A DNA stretch of 38,289 nucleotides, from NCBI GenBank assembly GCA_003225055.1, contig QIAU01000208.1:1-38289 (forward strand), given 5' to 3'. The stretch is from Acidobacteriota bacterium. GTDB taxonomy: Bacteria; Acidobacteriota; Terriglobia; Terriglobales; Acidobacteriaceae. A program made the translations under genes and the position numbers. Shown piece by piece: positions 33,683 through 38,289 of this stretch (positions are counted from its first letter, which is position 1; each line of letters opens with the position of its first letter). The notes below the pieces were generated by a model. The model was not told the origin of the DNA and made no database searches. It saw only the letters and a program-made list of their open reading frames with translations.

Positions 33683-34482
33683 TCGCCTCGTTTTTCGCGT
33701 CGGGCGCGGCGCTGCTTCGGATGTACCAGCCATGCAATACCGATGCTCATCGCATACAGCGCCACCATGGGCGCCGCGAAGATGCACATGTTTAAGATGT
33801 CGGTGGTCGGAGTGACGATAGCCGCGATGATGAAAATGACCAGAATCGAGTAGCGGAAGTTCCGCCACATGAAACCCGCAGTCACAATGCCCATCAGGGA
33901 GAGGAAGAAGACCAGAATCGGCAATTCGAAGATGATGCCCATGCCGATGATGATGGTGAGGAACAGATCGGTGTACTCCCCGATCGTGATCATCGGCTGG
34001 AACTGTTTCCCGTAACCAATCAGAAAATCCAGCGCCGCCGGGTAAACGATCTTGTAGCCGAAGAAGCCGCCTGCAATAAACAGCCCCACGGTTGAAAACA
34101 TGAAGGGCAGCACATAGCGTTTCTCATTCCGGTACAGCCCCGGCGAGATGAACATCCACACTTGGTACAGGACAAAGGGCGAGGCAACGAACACGCCGGC
34201 CAGAAACGCAACTTTCAAGTAGAGATTGAAGGGTTCGGTGGGGTTCAGGTAGACGAGCTTCTCGGTTAAATTGTGGTCGTGCAGCGCCTTCATGATGGGA
34301 CGCTGCATGATCGTGTAGATACGCTCGGCGTACCCCCAGCAGGCAAAGAAAGCCACCGCCACTGCAATCAGCGAGTAAATAATTCGGCGGCGCAACTCCT
34401 CGAGGTGCTCGAGGAAGCTCATCGCCGGCATGGACTCATCGGCCGGTCCGGAGGGAGGAATCTCAGCCACCGCTTCAGGCAT
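33679..34482 (-). CDS. tatC: Sec-independent translocase subunit TatC
   Basis: TatC is the membrane receptor for twin-arginine signal peptides. The 267-residue protein has six hydrophobic helices, the N-terminal cytoplasmic motif FLEHLEELRRR, the periplasmic Pro-rich loop before ISPGLYRNEKR, and FELPI in helix 4 region with the conserved Glu. The C-terminus is basic. It overlaps tatA by 8 bp upstream and the M28 lipoprotein gene by 4 bp downstream. Confidence 0.94.
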   Translation of the reverse strand: MPEAVAEIPPSGPADESMPAMSFLEHLEELRRRIIYSLIAVAVAFFACWGYAERIYTIMQRPIMKALHDHNLTEKLVYLNPTEPFNLYLKVAFLAGVFVASPFVLYQVWMFISPGLYRNEKRYVLPFMFSTVGLFIAGGFFGYKIVYPAALDFLIGYGKQFQPMITIGEYTDLFLTIIIGMGIIFELPILVFFLSLMGIVTAGFMWRNFRYSILVIFIIAAIVTPTTDILNMCIFAAPMVALYAMSIGIAWLVHPKQRRARREKRGE

Positions 34483-34777
34483 TGGACGCCTTGCCGGCGG
34501 ATTCGGCTTCCGGCAGGGGAGCGGCCTCGTCGGCGTTTCCGCTGCCTATGGCGCCTTGGGGGGGCTCGATGGGCGGCAGGATCTGGGGCTTGCCGTGGAC
34601 CTCGTTTTCCAGATTGTTGATCTCCGATTCGATCTGCGCCTTGAACTCATTGCTGGCCCGGCGGAATTCGTTTAGGGCCTTGCCGATCTGCCGCCCGATT
34701 TCGGGCAACTTCTTCGGCCCAAAGATGATAAGGGCCAGGAAGAAGATGAAGATCATCTCCGGGAAACCGAGATTCAT
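34475..34777 (-). CDS. tatA: Twin-arginine translocase subunit TatA/TatB-type
   Basis: A 100-residue protein with one N-terminal helix starting MNLGFPEMIFIFFLALIIF, the hinge FGPKKLPEIGRQIGKAL and an amphipathic helix to about residue 60; the tail is acidic and Pro-rich. These are the TatA/B features. A single copy here with tatC may serve as TatA or combined TatA/B. ATG 34777 was chosen because it starts exactly at the membrane helix; the frame upstream to 34876 has no support. Ribosome site is weak. Confidence 0.9.
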   Translation of the reverse strand: MNLGFPEMIFIFFLALIIFGPKKLPEIGRQIGKALNEFRRASNEFKAQIESEINNLENEVHGKPQILPPIEPPQGAIGSGNADEAAPLPEAESAGKASNA

Positions 34778-34951
34778 AGTGTCATCATACTGCCATCTTT
34801 GTACCGGCAGCAATCGCGCTCGCAGGCGCCGGTCTGCGCAGCGGTTTTTAGGAACCTTCAGGCTCCCGCCCGGCATCTTATAGACGGCCGCAAGCTGTTA
34901 CGAGAAGGTTACTTGCGGTCCAAAATCGCTGAATAGGCGGGACCGAACGCA

Positions 34952-34960
34952 TGGTATACT
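34952..34960 (+). promoter_or_regulatory. Extended -10 TGGTATACT before the S41 peptidase
   Basis: TG-G-TATACT is an extended -10 box 61 nt before the ATG at 35022. No -35 of note is present. The 244 bp between the tatA and S41 starts is divergent and holds no gene. Confidence 0.5.
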
Positions 34961-35021
34961 GCGCTCAGCGTAAGCGGTGACCGGGGTGGCCTTCCATGCC
35001 CCAACCGAAGGAAACAAAACG

Positions 35022-36626
35022 ATGGTTCGTAGTGCTCGTCGCTCTCTCTTCCTTGTCGTACTGATTCTTGTCATTTGCGGCTTTTTGGGGATGCTCTTTG
35101 CGCAGCGGAATGCTCCCACTCCACTGCCCAACAGCGACTCCGACGTTCGGGACAGCCTGAAGACGTTCACACAAGTCTACGACGTCGTCGAACAGAACTA
35201 CGCCGAGCCGGTTAATGCTGACAAAGCCATCTATAACGGCGCGATCCCGGGCATGCTCCATGCCCTCGATCCCCACTCGAATTTCTTCGATCCCAAGTCG
35301 TACTCGCTCCTTCGCGAGGAGCAGCGCGGTAAGTACTACGGCGTGGGCATGACGGTAGGTCCCCGCAACAATAAAGTCATTGTCATCGCTCCTTTCGTGG
35401 GCACACCCGCTTATCGAGCCGGCATCCGCCCCGGCGACATCATTGCCGCGGTGGATGGTAAGTCCACCGACAACATGAGCACTTCCGATGTCGCCGATCT
35501 GCTCAAAGGCCCCAAGGGAACAACCGTCCGCATCACGATTTTGCGCGAAGGTTCCGACAAGCCGCTAGAGTTCAATGTCGTACGCGATGAGATCCCCCGC
35601 AACAGCGTTGATCTGGCGTTTCTGATCCGGCCGGGCATTGGCTACCTCCACGTCACCGGTTTTCAGGAAACGACCGAGGGGGAAGTTGCCAAAGCATTGG
35701 AGGGCTTCGGCGACATGAAGGGTCTCATTCTCGACCTGCGCCAGAATCCCGGCGGATTGCTGAATGAAGGTGTCGGCGTCGCGGACAAATTTCTCAAGAA
35801 GGGCCAGCTGATCGTTTCCCATCACGGCCGCGCGTCGCAGGAAAAGCGCTACAGCGCTACCCACGGCAACGGCGGGCGCGAGTACCCGCTGGTGGTTTTG
35901 GTCAACCGCGGTACCGCGTCGGCCGCCGAAATTGTAGCGGGCGCCATTCAAGATCACGACCGCGGACTGATCGTGGGCGAAACCACTTTCGGCAAGGGTC
36001 TGGTGCAGACGGTTTATCCCCTCTCAGAAAATACGGGCCTCGCGTTAACCACCGCCAAGTACTACACCCCCAGTGGACGGCTCATCCAGCGCGACTACAC
36101 TGGCGTCTCGCTTTACGACTACTACTACAATCGTGATACAGAAGAGAATGGCATTAACCGCGAAGTCAAACTGACCGACAGCGGCCGCACCGTGTACGGC
36201 GGCGGCGGAATTACTCCCGACGTCAAAATCCCGGCGCAGAAGACCAACCGCTTCCAGGATGAACTCCTGCAGCACTACGCGTTCTTCAACTTCGCCAAGC
36301 GCTACGCGGCCGGCCATCAGGTGAGTAAGAATTTTGAAGTCGACGACAACGTGATCCACGACTTCCGCAAATTCCTGGATCAGGAGAAGATTGCTTACAC
36401 GGAAGCGGACCTGCTTCAGAACAGTGACTGGCTGCATTCCACCATCAAGAGCGAGATCTTCATCGACGCTTTCGGCCAGGATGAAGGGCTCAGGGTGCGA
36501 GCCGAGACCGATCCGCAAGTGGTCAAAGCTCTCGAGCTGCTCCCGCAAGCCAAGCAGCTGGCGGAGAACGCCAAACGGATAGTCGCCGAACGCGGCAACG
36601 CGCAGAACCTCAGCCGCGTCCGCTAA
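35022..36626 (+). CDS. S41-family C-terminal processing peptidase (CtpA-like)
   Basis: A 534-residue membrane-anchored peptidase. The N-terminal helix (about 8-27) is followed by a helical cap, a PDZ domain (about 90-180, with GIRPGDIIAAVDGK) and the S41 protease domain. The catalytic Ser300 in GTASAAEIVAG and Lys325 in TTFGKGLVQT are 25 residues apart, as in CtpA/Prc. These enzymes cut tails of exported proteins and murein hydrolases. ATG 35022 has AAGGAA upstream at about 9 nt; an in-frame GTG at 34977 gives 15 extra polar residues. A long C-terminal extension (about 400-534) has no recognised domain. Confidence 0.9.
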   Translation: MVRSARRSLFLVVLILVICGFLGMLFAQRNAPTPLPNSDSDVRDSLKTFTQVYDVVEQNYAEPVNADKAIYNGAIPGMLHALDPHSNFFDPKSYSLLREEQRGKYYGVGMTVGPRNNKVIVIAPFVGTPAYRAGIRPGDIIAAVDGKSTDNMSTSDVADLLKGPKGTTVRITILREGSDKPLEFNVVRDEIPRNSVDLAFLIRPGIGYLHVTGFQETTEGEVAKALEGFGDMKGLILDLRQNPGGLLNEGVGVADKFLKKGQLIVSHHGRASQEKRYSATHGNGGREYPLVVLVNRGTASAAEIVAGAIQDHDRGLIVGETTFGKGLVQTVYPLSENTGLALTTAKYYTPSGRLIQRDYTGVSLYDYYYNRDTEENGINREVKLTDSGRTVYGGGGITPDVKIPAQKTNRFQDELLQHYAFFNFAKRYAAGHQVSKNFEVDDNVIHDFRKFLDQEKIAYTEADLLQNSDWLHSTIKSEIFIDAFGQDEGLRVRAETDPQVVKALELLPQAKQLAENAKRIVAERGNAQNLSRVR

Positions 36627-36947
36627 GTATCCCTGGTCGGCACGAAGCTCGATAAGGCTCCGGAAAATCGGGCTTTTATTCTTTGTGGGCCAGTATCTTG
36701 GCCGCTTCGGGACGCACCAGGCTCGCTTTGCGGGCGGCATGTGAGCCTGTTCATTGACTTACCCCTTACGCTATGTGAGAATCCGGCATCAGCACAGGTT
36801 TTGCGTGTGCCCTGAGGTTTTAACGCTGCACCACAGTTGTCGCAATTTTTCCAGCCTTTTGCCGAAACGAGAGATTACTGCCCTGCTCCTGAATCGGTGG
36901 ACGAGGAGCGGCAAGACCCGACCCAACCGGCAAGGCTGCAGACGAGC
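36627..36947. other. 321-bp gap before the Tad locus
   Basis: I find no gene. The Flp pilin that often precedes prepilin peptidase genes is not here; a 66-codon plus-strand frame (36754-36954) is not pilin-like. It holds the promoter at 36754-36782. A CGAT-rich hairpin-like region follows the S41 stop but lacks a T-tract. Confidence 0.5.
36754..36782 (+). promoter_or_regulatory. Sigma-70-like promoter of the Tad locus
   Basis: TTGACT (36754-36759) and GAGAAT (36777-36782) are separated by exactly 17 bp. The leader to the ATG at 36948 would be about 160 nt, long enough for control elements, none of which I recognise. Confidence 0.45.
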
Positions 36948-37484
36948 ATGTTGAAGGAAGGCGGGCTGATCCTGGCGGGAGTTTTGGCGCTGGCCGCCGG
37001 TTCGACGGATTGGCGATGGCGCCGCATCCCCAACTGGCTGACTGTCCCCGGCTTCGTGGCAGGAATAGCCGCCAACTCCATCGCCTATGGTTGGCCGGGA
37101 CTGAAGCTTTCGCTGGGCGGAGCGGCTCTGGGACTACTACTGCTGTTCCCGTTTGTTTTCATTAGGGCCCTGGGGGCAGGCGATTGGAAACTGGTGGGCG
37201 CGATCGGTGGCTGTCTGGGCAGCCATGAGATCTTAACCGTGCTCGCAGGTGCGGTGCTGGTTGCCGGGGTTATGGCCATGGCGCTGGTGATTTACAAGAA
37301 GCGTTTTCGGGAAACGGTGCGCAATATCGGAAGGTTGCTGCTGGCCTTCCTTTCGTTACATCCGGGAACGCCTTCCATCTCGCTCGACAATCCGGAGACC
37401 TTGAAGGTTCCTTTTGGTGTGGCCGTGGCCATTGCCGTGATCCTCGTGGTGAGCGGCCGTCTGGCTCTTAACATCACGCTTTAG
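36948..37484 (+). CDS. A24 prepilin peptidase, TadV/CpaA-like
   Basis: A small 178-residue inner-membrane aspartic peptidase. The two catalytic Asp motifs are in STDWRWRRIPN (N-terminal) and ALGAGDWKLVG (GXGD). Five to six hydrophobic helices fill the rest. It lacks the N-terminal methyltransferase domain of PilD, which fits the TadV/CpaA group that matures Flp pilins and TadE-like pseudopilins. It is followed after 3 bp by a TadE-like gene. ATG 36948 precedes the first helix; the ribosome site is weak. Confidence 0.85.
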   Translation: MLKEGGLILAGVLALAAGSTDWRWRRIPNWLTVPGFVAGIAANSIAYGWPGLKLSLGGAALGLLLLFPFVFIRALGAGDWKLVGAIGGCLGSHEILTVLAGAVLVAGVMAMALVIYKKRFRETVRNIGRLLLAFLSLHPGTPSISLDNPETLKVPFGVAVAIAVILVVSGRLALNITL

Positions 37485-37487
37485 CCT

Positions 37488-38042
37488 ATGAAGAAGCTGC
37501 TCAAACTTGTCTGTGATTGCTCTGCATCCGAGCTGGCCGAATTTGCGGTGGTAGTACCGCTGCTGATGACCGTCATTCTCGGTATCTACTCCTTCGGGCG
37601 GGCGTACAACATCTATTCGACCGTAACCCGGGCAGCGCAAGACGGCGCGCGCATGGCGGTAACCCCAGTCTGCGCCTACTGCAGCTACACGTGTGGTGGG
37701 GTAAGCTCCCAGTTCCCGTGTGACGCGGATGTGGTCGACGCAGTCACGAGTGCCCTGGCGGCCTCGCACCTGGATCCGATGCGCACTTCGCAGTTGGTGC
37801 CGACGACTTCCGGTGTTGCCTGTCCTGCCCCCGCCCCGGCCAAAACCTGCGGGGCAGCATCGGGTGCCAACGGAACCACCATTTACATTTGCCGTAATGT
37901 TTTGATCAATCCCAGCACCACTCCGCAGAGTTGCGGCACGATTGTGAGCTTTCAGTATTCCTACCAGTTCCTTCCCATTCTCTTTGCGCCGCGCATTTCC
38001 ATCAATATCCCGGCCCAAAGCCAGATGCGGATGGAGTACTAG
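37488..38042 (+). CDS. TadE-like pilus assembly protein, cysteine-rich
   Basis: A 184-residue protein with the TadE start ASELAEFAVVVPLLMTVILGIYSFGRA, in its shorter parts, where the Glu before the helix marks the pseudopilin cleavage region. One membrane helix (about 18-38) is followed by a periplasmic domain with about eight cysteines, among them C-x2-C-x3-C (VCAYCSYTC) and several later ones; two more lie in the short cytoplasmic N-terminus. That is many for the family. Tad pseudopilins join the fibre of the Tad secretion machine. It sits between the prepilin peptidase gene and another TadE-like gene. Confidence 0.8.
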   Translation: MKKLLKLVCDCSASELAEFAVVVPLLMTVILGIYSFGRAYNIYSTVTRAAQDGARMAVTPVCAYCSYTCGGVSSQFPCDADVVDAVTSALAASHLDPMRTSQLVPTTSGVACPAPAPAKTCGAASGANGTTIYICRNVLINPSTTPQSCGTIVSFQYSYQFLPILFAPRISINIPAQSQMRMEY

Positions 38043-38043
38043 A

Positions 38044-38289
38044 ATGCCAAGTCTGCTCCAACTCATTAGGCACAGAAAAAGCAACCAGGTTCGTGTCCTG
38101 TGGCAGCGGGCTCGGGAAACCCAGGCTGCACAAATTGTCGAGTTGGCTGTGACCTTGCCGGTCCTGATGATTCTTGTCGTCGGGATCTACGATTTCGGAC
38201 AAGCCTTCAATCTCAAGCAAAAACTCGCTGGCGCCGTTCGTGAGGGTGCGCGCTTCGCCGCCAATCAGAGCACCGGTGACCTGAGCAAC
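38044..38289 (+). CDS. TadE-like protein, partial (runs off window)
   Basis: From ATG 38044 one frame stays open to the window end (82 codons). AAQIVELAVTLPVLM and LVVGIYDFGQAFNLKQ are the TadE start and the helix, and AGAVREGARFAA is the typical following block. It begins 1 bp after the previous stop. It has no cysteines so far, unlike its neighbour. Confidence 0.75.
   Translation, partial: MPSLLQLIRHRKSNQVRVLWQRARETQAAQIVELAVTLPVLMILVVGIYDFGQAFNLKQKLAGAVREGARFAANQSTGDLSN

Noticed and set aside
36754-36954. 66-codon frame before the prepilin peptidase as a possible Flp pilin
   Set aside because: It lacks the hydrophobic helix and the Glu-containing cleavage site of Flp pilins.
1-38289. tRNA, rRNA, CRISPR, prophage or insertion sequence
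   Set aside because: No T-loop motifs, rRNA blocks, regular repeat-spacer pattern, integrase or transposase could be found by reading.

Overview
The window reads as chromosomal DNA of a GC-rich, diderm (LPS-making) bacterium, most likely an Acidobacteriota of the Terriglobia/Koribacter type. This assignment is inference. It rests on lpxD, Tat and Tad secretion, menaquinone-type UbiE/MenG, meso-DAP peptidoglycan enzymes, many secreted peptidases (M61, two M28, S41, a HELTH protein), DUF1844, and A/T-poor intergenic palindromic units. I see no rRNA, tRNA, CRISPR array, phage or insertion sequence.

Layout: 1-1180 carries the tail of an upstream gene and lpxD. 1320-6323 (minus) is an overlapping run ldcA>mpl>M61 peptidase>plsC, which combines murein recycling with phospholipid synthesis. 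6440-7890 (minus) is an mgtC-family gene overlapping a dapF-like gene. 8020-11473 (minus) is mtnP>pfkB-type kinase>GT-C-like membrane protein. 11565-14368 holds two exported proteins, one aspartyl-protease-like with a PDZ domain and one HELTH metallopeptidase. 14479-15579 is an isopropylmalate-dehydrogenase-family gene, divergent from the plus-strand run ygfZ, DUF1844, MBL hydrolase, ribF (15616-19107). 19205-22238 (minus) is an osmC gene, a small glutaredoxin-like gene, a DMT exporter and an MFS transporter. 22678-24108 is a CDF metal transporter with a triplicated C-terminal domain, divergent from a SurA/PpiC-type foldase and an SDR epimerase. 26475-28366 is menG/aroB, followed by nadB, terC, two M28 peptidases and tatA-tatC. 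35022 to the end is a CtpA-type S41 peptidase and the start of a Tad pilus locus (prepilin peptidase, two TadE-like proteins, the last cut by the window edge).

The most exciting item is at 21560-21796 (minus). It is a glutaredoxin-like gene that ordinary ORF calling misses because the first cysteine of its CPPC active site is encoded by TGA. The rest of the 78-codon frame is intact and family-like, and a 7-bp stem with a G-containing 5-nt loop starts 24 nt after the TGA. This is what a bacterial selenocysteine gene with its SECIS element should look like. It sits between an OsmC-type peroxidase gene and a DMT transporter gene that overlaps its 3' end, which suggests a selenium-dependent thiol-peroxide redox cassette.

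A second notable item is the DapF-family protein at 6440-7228, in which both catalytic cysteines of the classical epimerase are serines. Other points are a 17-bp perfect inverted repeat bracketing an otherwise empty 358-bp stretch, intergenic palindromic units, and several genes whose -10-like box lies so close to the start codon that leaders must be very short or absent.
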